DNA of 64,000 bases. Origin: Thermosphaera aggregans (lineage in GTDB: Archaea > Thermoproteota > Thermoprotei_A > Sulfolobales > Desulfurococcaceae). A program made the translations under genes and the position numbers. The notes beneath the pieces are model-generated. The model ran no database searches, was not told the DNA's origin, and worked only from the letters and a program-made list of their open reading frames with translations. Every line of letters starts with the position of its first letter. Position 1 is the first letter of the stretch. The stretch covers positions 362,582-426,581 of the forward strand of contig NZ_CP063144.1 in assembly GCF_014962245.1 (NCBI RefSeq). Direction: 5' to 3'. This document shows, piece by piece, positions 43,879-52,826 of the stretch.

Positions 43879-44037
43879 ATGGCTCGCTTCAAACACCTGG
43901 CTCGCAAGCTAAGGCTTGCCGCGGCTGATAAGAGTAATAAGCCTATTCCAATATGGGTCACTGTTAAAACCAGGATGAGTGTTAGAAGAGGTTTCAGGCT
44001 TAGGAATTGGAGGAGGAGTAAGCTTAAGAATATTTAG
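43879..44037 (+). CDS. rpl39e: 50S ribosomal protein L39e
   Basis: This 52-residue, very basic protein ('MARFKHLARKLRLAAADKSN', 'IPIWVTVKTRMSVRRGF', 'RNWRRSKL') matches L39e, which lines the peptide exit tunnel. It begins at ATG 43879 with AGGTGGTG upstream and ends 10 bp before L31e. Confidence 0.95.
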   Translation: MARFKHLARKLRLAAADKSNKPIPIWVTVKTRMSVRRGFRLRNWRRSKLKNI

Positions 44038-44047
44038 GTGAGGCACC

Positions 44048-44347
44048 ATGAGCGAGCAGGGTCAGGTTGTTAAAGCCGTTCACGTAATTCCTTTGAGAAA
44101 AGTCTACTATGGCAGGAGGGCTAACAGGGCTGACCGCGCGGTGAGGCTGGTTAAGAAGTACGTGGCCAGGCATTTCAAGGAGGCGGAGAAGATTATTGTC
44201 GACCCAGCGGTGAACGACTACATATGGTCTAGAAGCAGGGAGAAGCCTCCTAGGAAGGTCGTGGTTGAGGTAAGGCTTGACAAGGAGAATAAGGTTGCCA
44301 AAGTTTTTTTGGCTAGAAAAACTGCCACGCCGAAACCATCCGGCTAA
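44048..44347 (+). CDS. rpl31e: 50S ribosomal protein L31e
   Basis: This 99-residue protein has 'VIPLRKVYYGRRANRADRAV', 'VKKYVARHFK', and 'VNDYIWSRSREKPPRKVVVE', the L31e signature. L31e sits near the polypeptide exit. It lies between L39e and aIF6, as in many archaea. Confidence 0.95.
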   Translation: MSEQGQVVKAVHVIPLRKVYYGRRANRADRAVRLVKKYVARHFKEAEKIIVDPAVNDYIWSRSREKPPRKVVVEVRLDKENKVAKVFLARKTATPKPSG

Positions 44348-44369
44348 CCCTTAAAGCCCAGGTGTGAAC

Positions 44370-45053
44370 ATGGATATCATCAGGATGAGTTTTTTCGGAA
44401 ACTCAAACATTGGAGTATACGGGTTCACCAATAACAAGATCATCATCCTACCCCCTGGAATCGGGCGTGACGACTTAGCAGCAATCTCCGAAACCCTTAA
44501 AGTCGATATTGTAGAGGCGAGGATAGCCGGCACAATTTTAAACGGGGTCTTCATTAACGGTAACGACAACGGGATAATTCTCCCGCACATTGTTTTCGAA
44601 GAAGAGCTCAGCTTGATCAAGGAGAAGGCTAGGGAGCACGAGCTCAGCGTTGAAGTAGTGAGGTCGAGGCACACAGCGCTTGGCAACCTACTCCTATGCA
44701 ATAATAAGGGGTGTATAACAAGCCCCCTGCTCGAGAGAGAGGCTCAGAAAAAAGTCTCGGACGTTCTCGGCGTCGAAGTGGTTGAGAAGGATTTAATGAA
44801 GCTGTCAATACCTGGCAGCCTCGGCGTGGTAAACGATCTCGGCGGCGCCGTCCACCCAGGCTTCGTTGAAGATGATTTTAAAACCCTATTAGATGTTTTA
44901 AAGATTAAGGCTGAGAAGGCCACGGTTAACGCAGGAGTACCATATATAAGGAGCGGGGTATTAGCTAATAATAAGGGAATAGTGGTCGGGGGCAACACAA
45001 CTGGCCCCGAAATACTCAGGATTAAGAGGGGTTTGGGAGGTGAGCTGGAGTGA
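44370..45053 (+). CDS. eif6: Translation initiation/anti-association factor aIF6
   Basis: This 227-residue protein has the five-fold alpha/beta repeat of IF6: 'MSFFGNSNIGVYGFTNNKII', 'GTILNGVFINGNDNGIILP', 'HTALGNLLLCNNKGCI', 'GVVNDLGGAVHPG', 'GVLANNKGIVVGGNTTGPE'. aIF6 binds L14 on the large subunit and blocks premature joining. ATG 44370 follows AGGTGTG; it overlaps the LX gene by 4 bp. Confidence 0.95.
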   Translation: MDIIRMSFFGNSNIGVYGFTNNKIIILPPGIGRDDLAAISETLKVDIVEARIAGTILNGVFINGNDNGIILPHIVFEEELSLIKEKAREHELSVEVVRSRHTALGNLLLCNNKGCITSPLLEREAQKKVSDVLGVEVVEKDLMKLSIPGSLGVVNDLGGAVHPGFVEDDFKTLLDVLKIKAEKATVNAGVPYIRSGVLANNKGIVVGGNTTGPEILRIKRGLGGELE

Positions 45054-45313
45054 GCACGGTTAAAACATACCGGGTTAAAGGATACATGCTTATCAGCCAT
45101 GACAGGCTCCCTACTTGGCAGGTTTTTACGAAAGATGTGAGAGCCGTTAACGAGAGCGACGCGCTCGAGGAGATATACAGCTTGATGGGTAGCAAGCACA
45201 AGCTTAAAAGATACCATATAAGAATCGAGAGCATCACTGAGATAAATCCTGAGGAATCCATCGACGTGGTTGTGAGGGAGTTGGCTAGAGCGACGAGGAT
45301 TGTTAAGCCATGA
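45050..45313 (+). CDS. rplX: 50S ribosomal protein L18Ae (LX/L20a)
   Basis: This 87-residue protein reads 'KTYRVKGYMLISHDRLPTWQ', 'VFTKDVRAVNESDALEEIYS', 'GSKHKLKRYHIRIESI', a clear LX protein. The start is GTG 45050, overlapping the aIF6 stop by 4 bp; the prefoldin gene overlaps its end by 4 bp. Confidence 0.93.
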   Translation: MSTVKTYRVKGYMLISHDRLPTWQVFTKDVRAVNESDALEEIYSLMGSKHKLKRYHIRIESITEINPEESIDVVVRELARATRIVKP

Positions 45314-45789
45314 GCGGTGAGCAGGCGGAAGGCGAGAAGACGATAACGCTGGAGGAGCTCCTGGCAAGAGCCTCAGAGCTCAGGGAGTATATAACTGTTT
45401 TATCCAACACTATCAACAACTACGTGACACAGTATAGGGAGCTTCAGCTAGCATCAGAGACTTTGAAAAGCCTTCCCGAAGCGGGAGGAGAAGGCTTCGT
45501 AGTCGTTGACAGGCTGTCAAGCGTCCTGGTGCCGGGGATTATCAGGGAGGGATGGACAGGGAGCGTCCTGGTTAACATAGGGTTTGGCTACTACTTGAAA
45601 ACTAGTAGGGATAAGGCTGTTGAAGTGATAGAGAAAAGGATTGCCAGCGTTAACAGGTTGCTCGACGAGCTTCAAAAAAGGTATAGGGCAGCGCTTGACG
45701 AGTACTCTGCTATCCAGGGTATTCTAAACCAGATGTATGCCGAGGCTCAGAAACCCGAGGACTCGGGAGGCCAAGCCACTGGTGGCTAG
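45310..45789 (+). CDS. pfdA: Prefoldin alpha subunit
   Basis: This 159-residue protein has two long coiled-coil arms (about residues 8-50 and 105-145) flanking a beta-hairpin core ('VLVPGIIREGWTGSVLVNIG'). Two alpha and four beta subunits form the jellyfish-shaped chaperone that passes nascent proteins to the thermosome. It precedes ftsY by 3 bp. Confidence 0.92.
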   Translation: MSGEQAEGEKTITLEELLARASELREYITVLSNTINNYVTQYRELQLASETLKSLPEAGGEGFVVVDRLSSVLVPGIIREGWTGSVLVNIGFGYYLKTSRDKAVEVIEKRIASVNRLLDELQKRYRAALDEYSAIQGILNQMYAEAQKPEDSGGQATGG

Positions 45790-45792
45790 CTT

Positions 45793-46677
45793 TTGTTCAA
45801 GAAGATTAAAGAAGCTTTTAGAAAGTTTATTGACTCAGCCTCGTCGATAATTTTCTCGCGAGAGAAGCTTGAATCCCTTATTGATGAGTTAAAGCTCGAG
45901 CTAGTTGCGAGCGATGTGGCCTACGAGGTTGCAGAAGAGATTTCAGCCAGGCTTTTAAAAGCAGTGGATGAGGGCTTGGTTAAGAGCAGGGAGGATCTTC
46001 AGCGCGTCCTTAAGAACATTTTAATAGAGGTTTTCGAGAAAGCGGGTAGTGTCAACCTCCTCGATGTCGCAAGGGCTAACAAGCCCTGCAAACTCGTATT
46101 CCTAGGCGTTAACGGAGTGGGTAAGACAACCACTATTGCTAAAGTAGCCGTGCTCTTAAGGGAGAACGGTTTTAAGCCGTTAATGGTTGCTGCGGACACT
46201 TTCCGTGCTGGAGCGCAGGAGCAGCTGAAGATACATAGTGAGAGAACAGGAATCCCTGTTTTCACAGGCAAGTACGGTTCTGACCCAGCCTCCGTGGCTT
46301 ACGACGCCATACAGTTCGCATCCAGCAGGGGCTTTGACGCACTGTTGATAGATACTGCTGGGAGAATGCATGTTGACGTGGATCTGGTTAACGAGTTGAA
46401 GAAAGTTGTGAGGATTGTTAAACCCCATTTCAAAATACTCGTGGTGGATGCTTTAACCGGTAACGACGCGATAGAGCAAGCCAGGTTTTTCAACGACGCA
46501 GTAGGGGTTGACGGGGTCGTTGTCACAAAGGTTGATGCTTACGAGCAGGGCGGGGTACCGCTTAGTATTGCGTACATACTTGGGAAGCCAGTGATCTACG
46601 CAGGGGTTGGGCAGGGCTATAAAGATTTAAAGCCGTTTAACGTTTATGAATACGTCAACAAGATTTTGCCGGATTAG
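45793..46677 (+). CDS. ftsY: Signal recognition particle receptor FtsY
   Basis: This 294-residue protein is the NG core with little A domain: N helices (1-85), G1 'GVNGVGKTTTIAKVA', 'DTFRAGAQEQL', G3 'DTAGRMHVD', and G4 'TKVDAYEQGG'. It is the SRP-dependent GTPase that delivers ribosomes to the membrane. The start is TTG 45793. SecE follows, so targeting and translocation genes are linked. Confidence 0.95.
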   Translation: MFKKIKEAFRKFIDSASSIIFSREKLESLIDELKLELVASDVAYEVAEEISARLLKAVDEGLVKSREDLQRVLKNILIEVFEKAGSVNLLDVARANKPCKLVFLGVNGVGKTTTIAKVAVLLRENGFKPLMVAADTFRAGAQEQLKIHSERTGIPVFTGKYGSDPASVAYDAIQFASSRGFDALLIDTAGRMHVDVDLVNELKKVVRIVKPHFKILVVDALTGNDAIEQARFFNDAVGVDGVVVTKVDAYEQGGVPLSIAYILGKPVIYAGVGQGYKDLKPFNVYEYVNKILPD

Positions 46678-46691
46678 AGAGTTGATGAGTA

Positions 46692-46874
46692 ATGAACCTG
46701 AGGGAACTGGTTGAGGCTTGGAGGAAGATACTCTTGCTGGCGACTAAGCCGAGCAGGGATGACTACATGACGTCCTTGAAGCTCAGCCTCCTAGGGCTGG
46801 CCCTAGTGGGGGGCATATCCTTTGTGATAAGGATTTTATTCTACACTTTCCTATTCCCCCCTCCAGCCGGGTGA
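46692..46874 (+). CDS. secE: Protein translocase subunit SecE (Sec61-gamma)
   Basis: This 60-residue protein has an amphipathic helix ('LVEAWRKILLLATKPSRDDY') and a single tilted membrane helix. It clamps SecY in the translocon. It lies between ftsY and spt5, the conserved archaeal order, 6 bp before spt5. Confidence 0.94.
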   Translation: MNLRELVEAWRKILLLATKPSRDDYMTSLKLSLLGLALVGGISFVIRILFYTFLFPPPAG

Positions 46875-46880
46875 AGAGTT

Positions 46881-47369
46881 TTGAGCGGGGCAGAGGAAGC
46901 AGCAGGCACTGGTAAGATATTTGCTGTGAGGACTACGATGGGGCGCGAGCTGGACGTAGCATTAGTTATCGCGCGCAGGGCGGAGGAGCTTCTAGCCAAG
47001 GGCGAGGACCCGGGGATTGCAAGCATTGTCATACCCCCGAACGTCAGGGGTTACGTGTTCTTCGAGGTAGAAAAGCTTGCATCCCTTTACAGGCTTTCAT
47101 CGGAAGTGAAGTATGTCAAGGCTTCAAGGCCTGTTAAAGTATCGCTCGAGGAGCTGGAGAAGCTGATCATGCCTAAGCCCGTGGTCGAATCCATATCTGT
47201 AGGCGACGTTGTCGAGATTATCAGGGGGCCTTTCAGAGGGATGAAAGCCCAGGTTACAGGCATAGATAGAAATAAAAACATGCTTACAGTGAATATTTTA
47301 GAAGCAGCTTTCGCGATCCCGATATCTATTCCGAGTGATTACGTGAAGCAGGTTAAGAAGGGTGAGTAG
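46881..47369 (+). CDS. spt5: Transcription elongation factor Spt5 (NusG)
   Basis: This 162-residue protein has an NGN domain ('[20 protein letters not shown]', '[19 protein letters not shown]') and a KOW domain ('[20 protein letters not shown]'). With Spt4 it promotes RNA polymerase processivity. The start is TTG 46881. Confidence 0.95.
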   Translation: MSGAEEAAGTGKIFAVRTTMGRELDVALVIARRAEELLAKGEDPGIASIVIPPNVRGYVFFEVEKLASLYRLSSEVKYVKASRPVKVSLEELEKLIMPKPVVESISVGDVVEIIRGPFRGMKAQVTGIDRNKNMLTVNILEAAFAIPISIPSDYVKQVKKGE

Positions 47370-47371
47370 GA

Positions 47372-47881
47372 ATGGCTAAGAAAACCATCAAGGTAATGGT
47401 TGAGGGCGGCAGGGCTACTCCTGGACCGCCCCTGGGGCCAACGCTGTCCCCTTACAAAGTCAACATTCCCGAAGTAGTCAAAGCTATAAACGATGCGACC
47501 AAGGATTTCGAGGGTTTAACAGTACCTGTTGAAATAACCATAGACGTGGACACGAAGAAGTTCGAGGTTAAAGTAGGCATTCCAACCACGACCGCGCTGC
47601 TTTTAAAGGAGGCAGGGGCTAAGCAGCCAACCGGTGACCCGGGCCACCAGAGAATAGGCAACATAACTCTGGAGCAAGCCATAAAAATCGCCATCGCCAA
47701 GAAGGAGCAGCTCAGCGCTAAAACTTTGAAGGCTGCCGTGAAAACTATTCTCGGCTCAGCGCGATCCATAGGCATTACCGTCGAGGGTAAAGACCCTCGC
47801 GAGGTTCAGAGGCTGATAGATGAGGGTGCTTACGATGAATTGTTTAAGAAGTATGAGAGTGAGTGGGAGGGCGGTGCCTAA
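47372..47881 (+). CDS. rpl11: 50S ribosomal protein L11
   Basis: This 169-residue protein has '[20 protein letters not shown]', a proline-rich N-terminal domain, and '[20 protein letters not shown]' with the C-terminal rRNA-binding helices. It forms the GTPase-associated centre with L10 and L12. Its stop overlaps the L1 start by one base. Confidence 0.96.
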   Translation: MAKKTIKVMVEGGRATPGPPLGPTLSPYKVNIPEVVKAINDATKDFEGLTVPVEITIDVDTKKFEVKVGIPTTTALLLKEAGAKQPTGDPGHQRIGNITLEQAIKIAIAKKEQLSAKTLKAAVKTILGSARSIGITVEGKDPREVQRLIDEGAYDELFKKYESEWEGGA

Positions 47882-48522
47882 TGCCGGTTGACACCGAGAA
47901 GCTTAAAGCAGCCTTGTCCAAGGCCTTGGAAATGGGTAAGGGGAGAAGGTTTAAACAGACTGTTGAAATGGTGGTTGTTTTAAGAGATATAGATCCCAAG
48001 AGCCAGGCTGGGAAGCTCAGGGAGACTGTTACGCTCCCGAAGGGGAGGGGGAAGAGGCAGAAGATCTGCGTCGTAGCTGATGGCGAGCTCGCTGAGAAGG
48101 CGAAGTCTGCTGGAGCATTCATGGTGATTTCATCAAGCGAGCTCCAGTCCATAGGTAAGAAGCAGGCTAAGAAAATAGCGAGCACGTGCGACTGGGTTTT
48201 AGTCAGGACTGACCTGATGGCGCAGGTTGGACGCATCCTGGGACCGGCTCTTGGTCCGCGCGGAAAACCCCCTGTCCCAATGCCTCCCTCTGCGGATATT
48301 TCAACACTTATAAAAAGATATGAGAACTCCGTGGTGGTTAGGACTAAGGAGCAGCCGCAGTTATCCGTTGCAATAGGTACTGAGGACATGAGCGTTGAGG
48401 ATTTAACAGCCAACGCATCCAGCGTATTATCGCTCCTAGAATCTAAGCTCCCCGCCGGAATGGGCAATGTTGACAGGATATTGTTTAAGACCACGATGGG
48501 TCCAGCAGTGGAGGTTCTGTAG
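47881..48522 (+). CDS. rpl1: 50S ribosomal protein L1
   Basis: This 213-residue protein has 'KRFKQTVEMVVVLRDIDP'-like opening (here RRFKQTVEM), 'VTLPKGRGKRQKICVVAD' and 'GRILGPALGPRGKPPVPMPP', the L1 stalk rRNA-binding signature. In archaea L1 can repress its own mRNA; I could not verify a site here. ATG 47881 overlaps the L11 stop. Confidence 0.96.
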   Translation: MPVDTEKLKAALSKALEMGKGRRFKQTVEMVVVLRDIDPKSQAGKLRETVTLPKGRGKRQKICVVADGELAEKAKSAGAFMVISSSELQSIGKKQAKKIASTCDWVLVRTDLMAQVGRILGPALGPRGKPPVPMPPSADISTLIKRYENSVVVRTKEQPQLSVAIGTEDMSVEDLTANASSVLSLLESKLPAGMGNVDRILFKTTMGPAVEVL

Positions 48523-48531
48523 GTGGTGGAT

Positions 48532-49539
48532 ATGTCAGCAGTAGCTAGAACATACCCCAGGTGGAAGACGGAGCAGTTAGAGGAGCTTGTAGGGTTGTTG
48601 AAAACTCACAGGGCTTTCATCATTGGCGATCTAACAGGCGTTCCAGCCAGCCATGTCCAGAGGCTGAGGAAGAAGCTTGCAAAGATCGCGGAGGTCAGAG
48701 TTGTTAAGCCGAAGCTTTTCGCAATAGCGCTTGAGAAGGTGGGCATAGACCCCGAGGCTTTCAAGGATGTCTTGACAGGGCAGAACATAGTGTTCTTCAC
48801 GAACGAGAACCCGTTCGACGTGGCGTTGAAAATACACAACATTGTAACCATGGATTACTACAAGCCCGGGGAGAAGACAGACAAGGAGATCGTAATTCCT
48901 GAAGGCAACACTGGAATCCCCCCAGGCCCAATGCTTAGTGTTTTCGGCAAGTTGAAGATTCAGACCAAGGTGCAGGCTAACGTAATACATGTTGCCAAGG
49001 ATACTGTTGTCGCGAAGCCAGGGGATGTGGTTTCGCCGGAGCTGTCGAGCATTCTGCAGAAGCTCGGTCTAGCGTTGAAGGAGATAAGGCTGAGGCTTAA
49101 GGCAGCGTATGACGGCGTATTGATACCTGGTGAAAGCCTTATCCTGAACATTGACCAGTATGTTGAGTTGGTTAAGGCAGCTGGCTTGGATGCTTTGAAG
49201 ATAGCTGTTGAGCTAGCGCTACCGGAGCCTGAGGTGCTACCGCTAGTGCTGTCCAAGGCTGTTAGACAGGCAACAGCCCTGGCTGTTGAAGCAGGGTATG
49301 TCACGCCTGAAACCGTTGAACTAGTGTTAAAAGCTGCCGAATCCAAGGCCCAGGCACTGGCTTACGAGGTCTCAAGGCTCGCGCCGGAGCTTGGGATAGA
49401 GGTTAGGGTTGCCCAGCAACAGGTGCAGGAGGCTAAGCCGAAGAAGGAGGAGAAGCCTGCCGAGGAAGAGGAGAAGAAGAAGGAGGAAGGCGTTAGCGAG
49501 GAGACTCTTGCAGAAGGCTTAAGCGCACTGTTCGGATAA
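48532..49539 (+). CDS. rpl10: 50S ribosomal protein L10 (P0), stalk base
   Basis: This 335-residue protein has an N-terminal rRNA-binding domain, the archaeal insertion domain ('NTGIPPGPMLSVFGKLKIQT'), three stalk helices that each bind an L12 dimer, and a charged C-terminal tail ending 'AEGLSALFG'. The last about 90 bp are nearly identical to the end of L12. ATG 48532 with GGTGGTGGAT upstream is preferred over GTG 48523. Confidence 0.95.
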   Translation: MSAVARTYPRWKTEQLEELVGLLKTHRAFIIGDLTGVPASHVQRLRKKLAKIAEVRVVKPKLFAIALEKVGIDPEAFKDVLTGQNIVFFTNENPFDVALKIHNIVTMDYYKPGEKTDKEIVIPEGNTGIPPGPMLSVFGKLKIQTKVQANVIHVAKDTVVAKPGDVVSPELSSILQKLGLALKEIRLRLKAAYDGVLIPGESLILNIDQYVELVKAAGLDALKIAVELALPEPEVLPLVLSKAVRQATALAVEAGYVTPETVELVLKAAESKAQALAYEVSRLAPELGIEVRVAQQQVQEAKPKKEEKPAEEEEKKKEEGVSEETLAEGLSALFG

Positions 49540-49604
49540 GGGAAGAGATAGTTTTAAAACACCTCATCATCTATTTAAGATGTGATACATGTTTAATGTG
49601 GGAA

Positions 49605-49610
49605 GAGGTG
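49605..49610 (+). promoter_or_regulatory. Ribosome-binding site deciding the AUC start of L12
   Basis: GAGGTG at 49605-49610 pairs with the archaeal 16S rRNA 3' end and lies 7 nt before ATC 49618. No ATG, GTG or TTG in the L12 frame is near it, and an in-frame TGA (49612-49614) stands between them. Confidence 0.65.
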
Positions 49611-49617
49611 GTGAGCC

Positions 49618-49938
49618 ATCGAGTACATATATGCGTCACTATTACTCTATAAGGCTGGGAAAGAATTAAGCGAGGAAAACATTAAGAAGGTTTTAGAAGC
49701 AGCCGGGGTCGCCGTCGACGAAGTCAGGGTTAAATCCCTAGTAGCGGCTCTCAAAAACATCGATATTGCGAAAGTGCTGGAGCAGGCCTTAGCAGCGCCG
49801 GTTGCAGCGGCCCCTGTTCAGGCGGCTCCCGCGCAGGCTCCTCCGAAGGAGGAGAAGCCTGCTGAGGAAGAGGAGAAGAAGGAGGAAGGCGTTAGCGAGG
49901 AGACTCTTGCAGAAGGCTTAAGCGCACTGTTCGGGTAA
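49618..49938 (+). CDS. rpl12: 50S ribosomal protein L12 (P1) with an apparent AUC start codon
   Basis: The frame reads (ATC)'EYIYASLLLYKAGKELSEE', matching the universal archaeal start 'MEYIYAALLL', then 'NIKKVLEAAGVAVDEVRVKS', an Ala/Pro hinge and the acidic tail 'EETLAEGLSALFG' (106 residues). The in-frame codon before GCC-ATC is TGA, and the first in-frame standard start is a GTG more than 45 codons later, which would remove the dimerisation domain. So initiation at ATC 49618, or a substitution of ATG, is the only reading that gives a full protein. L12 recruits translational GTPases. A TATA-like TATTTAAG at about 49572 may give it its own promoter. Confidence 0.88.
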   Translation: MEYIYASLLLYKAGKELSEENIKKVLEAAGVAVDEVRVKSLVAALKNIDIAKVLEQALAAPVAAAPVQAAPAQAPPKEEKPAEEEEKKEEGVSEETLAEGLSALFG

Positions 49939-50077
49939 AGCAACGGTTTTTCAGCGTATTGGAAACAGTAAGGAGTTTTCCATCATTAAACTCCCCTATT
50001 TAAACAAATCATTCCTGGTTTCAGAATCGATTTAAATTATTCTAACACATAGTATAACCAAGTATTGAGGTGTTTCA

Positions 50078-52807
50078 ATGCCTGGAGAAATAAGTTTTGA
50101 CTATCTTCGAAAATACGGCTACGAGAAGTATGTTTGCAAGAAGTGCGAGGAAGGCGTGATATGGAGCGTTGTGCCAAGGGATACCTGCCCCGACCGCCCA
50201 TGCAGTAAGTATGAGTTTCTCTACAAGGACTATAAGAGGGTTAAGCCCCTGAGCCTTCAAGAGGTTAGGGAGAAGTTTATAAACTTCCTGGTCTCCAAGG
50301 GGCATGGGGTGGTGGATCCCTACCCGGTTCTAGCCAGGTGGAGGAACGACCTATACCTTAACATCGCCTCAATAATAGTCTTCCAGCCCGCTGTGACAGA
50401 GGGTATTGTGGACCCGCCGCACAACCCGCTCGTAATAATACAGCCTTCGATAAGGCTAAGCGATATTGACAATGTTGGCTTAACCTTCGGGAGGCATTTA
50501 ACAAGTTTTGAAATGGGCGGGATGCATGCTTTCAACAAGCCCGGCAGGATGATTTACTGGGTAGAGGGCATAATTGACAATACTATAGAGTTCTTCAACA
50601 AGGAGATCGGGATCGATCTAGAAGACCTTGTTTTCAAGGAGGGGTGGTGGGAGGGAGGCGGTAACGCCGGGCCGGCCCCGGAGGTTCTCGTCGACGGGAT
50701 GGAGCTAGCCACTCTCGTCCACATGATGTATAAGACCGTTGACGGTAAGTATGTTGAAAACCCTGTCCTAGTCGTGGACTGCGGATACGGTATTGAGAGG
50801 ATAACATGGTTTACCCAGAAGTCTCCAACAGGCTTCCACGCAATATACGGGAGGTTGGTGGACGAGTACAAGGATGTGTTAGGGGTTGAGGAGCCTCCTC
50901 ACGAGGTTTTGAAAAAGGCTGTTTACCTTTTAAGCGATAAAGAGCTGAACAGTGTGGCAGAGTATGTTAGAGCTCTCGAGGAGCATGGTTTTAGCGAGCA
51001 CCTCGCCTCGTTCTCCAAAATAATATATCTGTACGGGAGCCTCGACCACGTTAGAACAATAAGCTTAATGCTCTCCGACGGCATTGTGCCATCGAACAGC
51101 GGCGAGGGATACCTGGCCCGCTTGGTTTTAAGAAGGCTTTTCAGAAACCTTGTGAAACTGGGTGTTGAGTCTAACAGGCTTGCAGACATTGCTCAAGAGC
51201 TTGTTGACAGGCAGATAAAGTACTGGAGGAACGACTACATCTACGGCAAGTTCGAGAAGCACAGGGATTACATCTTAGACGTGGTCGGCTTAGAGGCAAA
51301 CAAGTTCGTCGACTCTGTCTACAGGGGTATTGAAATAGTTGACAAGCATTTGAAGAGGAAGAAGGCTCTCGGAGAGGAGGATTTAATAGAGATTTACGAC
51401 TCCCACGGGATCCCGCCGGAGTTTGTTGTTGAAAGAGCCCGTGAGAAGGGCGTTGAGGTAAGCGTTCCCGGAGACTTCTACTCGAAGATTGCGCAGAGGC
51501 ACTCCGCCGCACCGTTGGTGAAGGAGAAGGAGCACGAGTTCCCTGAGGAGCTTGCTAAATGGGCGGAAGGCTTCCCGGAGACTGTGAGGGTTTTCCACCA
51601 GGATCCATATGTAACAAGCATTAAGGCCAGGGTGCTCGGGGTTCTGGAGAACTATGTCATCCTAGACCAGACCATAATGTACCCGTGGGCTGGCGGGCAG
51701 GATCACGACACAGGAGAGTTAGTCTTCAACGGTAAAGCCTACCCTGTGAAATACGTTGGCAAGATAGGCGGCGTAATAGTGCACGAGCTCTTCGAGAAAC
51801 CAGGGTTCAGAGCTAGCGATGAGGTAGAGGTTAGGATAGACTGGTTTAGAAGATACAGGCTCATGCGACATCACACGGCAACACACGTTGTTCTCGCAGC
51901 TGCGAGAAGGGTTCTCGGAGATCACGTATGGCAGGCTGGTGCTGAGAAAACCGTTGAGAAGGGCAGGCTTGACATAACTCATCACAAGCCGTTGACGAGG
52001 AAGGAGGTTGCTGAGATAGAGGAGCTGGCTAACAAGATTATTGACAGCAGGATCCAGCTTAGATTCCACTACATGGGCAAGTTCGAAGCCGAGTCCAAGT
52101 ACGGGCTAAAGATATATCAGGGAGGAGCTGTCTACTCCCCTGTTCTAAGAATCGTTGAAATACCTGGATGGGATGCGCAGGCATGCTTCGGCACACACCT
52201 GTGGAACACTTCCGAAATAGGGGGTGTTAAAATAATTAACGCTGAGAGAATCCAGGACGGCGTGATCAGGCTCGAGTATGTTGCTGGGACAAGGCTTGTT
52301 GAACTAGCAAGGAGCATGGAGGAGGAGAAGGAGAAAGCGCTTGAGGCAATGGGCTCCACTCATAAGGATCTAGTCCTAGCAGCCGGCAAGCTGAGGGAGA
52401 GCTTGAGCGAGCTCGAGGAAGCTGTCGCCACCTATAGAAGAGTATTGGCTGACGCCCTCGTTTCAAACGCTTTAAACACTAAGAGAGTTGTCTGCGGTGT
52501 TGAAACCACGATGGTAGAGATACCGGTCAGGGATGAAAAACTCGTTAAAACAGTCCTGGAAGACCTTTCACTGAAGCATAAGACCCTGGCAGTAGTTTTC
52601 ACGGGAGATATGGTTGAGATCGCGCTAGACCCTGGAGAGGCGGCTGAGAAAAGAGTCAACCTGTTGAAGACCGCTGAGGCTTTGAGAAGCCTGGGGGCTA
52701 AGGGAGGAGGGCGCTCCGACCACATCACCCTGAAACTAAACGGCGTGGCTGTGGACAAGGTTTTAGAAGCCGTAGAGAAAACCATCTGTGCCAGTGGTAA
52801 GCAGTGA
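50078..52807 (+). CDS. alaS: Alanyl-tRNA synthetase, archaeal type
   Basis: This 909-residue enzyme has an N-terminal Cys cluster ('KKCEEGVIWSVVPRDTCPDR'), class II motif regions ('RLSDIDNVGLTFGRHLTSFE', 'GGGNAGPAPEVL'), an editing domain with zinc ligands 'HHTATH' and 'CFGTH', a coiled coil, and the DHHA1 end ('GGRSDHITLKL'). ATG 50078 follows GAGGTG. The 139-bp gap after L12 holds a TATA-like TTTAAATTA at about 50029 and no other feature I can support. Confidence 0.95.
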   Translation: MPGEISFDYLRKYGYEKYVCKKCEEGVIWSVVPRDTCPDRPCSKYEFLYKDYKRVKPLSLQEVREKFINFLVSKGHGVVDPYPVLARWRNDLYLNIASIIVFQPAVTEGIVDPPHNPLVIIQPSIRLSDIDNVGLTFGRHLTSFEMGGMHAFNKPGRMIYWVEGIIDNTIEFFNKEIGIDLEDLVFKEGWWEGGGNAGPAPEVLVDGMELATLVHMMYKTVDGKYVENPVLVVDCGYGIERITWFTQKSPTGFHAIYGRLVDEYKDVLGVEEPPHEVLKKAVYLLSDKELNSVAEYVRALEEHGFSEHLASFSKIIYLYGSLDHVRTISLMLSDGIVPSNSGEGYLARLVLRRLFRNLVKLGVESNRLADIAQELVDRQIKYWRNDYIYGKFEKHRDYILDVVGLEANKFVDSVYRGIEIVDKHLKRKKALGEEDLIEIYDSHGIPPEFVVERAREKGVEVSVPGDFYSKIAQRHSAAPLVKEKEHEFPEELAKWAEGFPETVRVFHQDPYVTSIKARVLGVLENYVILDQTIMYPWAGGQDHDTGELVFNGKAYPVKYVGKIGGVIVHELFEKPGFRASDEVEVRIDWFRRYRLMRHHTATHVVLAAARRVLGDHVWQAGAEKTVEKGRLDITHHKPLTRKEVAEIEELANKIIDSRIQLRFHYMGKFEAESKYGLKIYQGGAVYSPVLRIVEIPGWDAQACFGTHLWNTSEIGGVKIINAERIQDGVIRLEYVAGTRLVELARSMEEEKEKALEAMGSTHKDLVLAAGKLRESLSELEEAVATYRRVLADALVSNALNTKRVVCGVETTMVEIPVRDEKLVKTVLEDLSLKHKTLAVVFTGDMVEIALDPGEAAEKRVNLLKTAEALRSLGAKGGGRSDHITLKLNGVAVDKVLEAVEKTICASGKQ

Positions 52808-52826
52808 AAACATGCTGAAAACTACC

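Noticed and set aside
49960-50010. Terminator-like pairing (GGAG...CTCC) after L12
   Set aside because: The short stem is interrupted and competing pairings are equally good; not enough for a feature.
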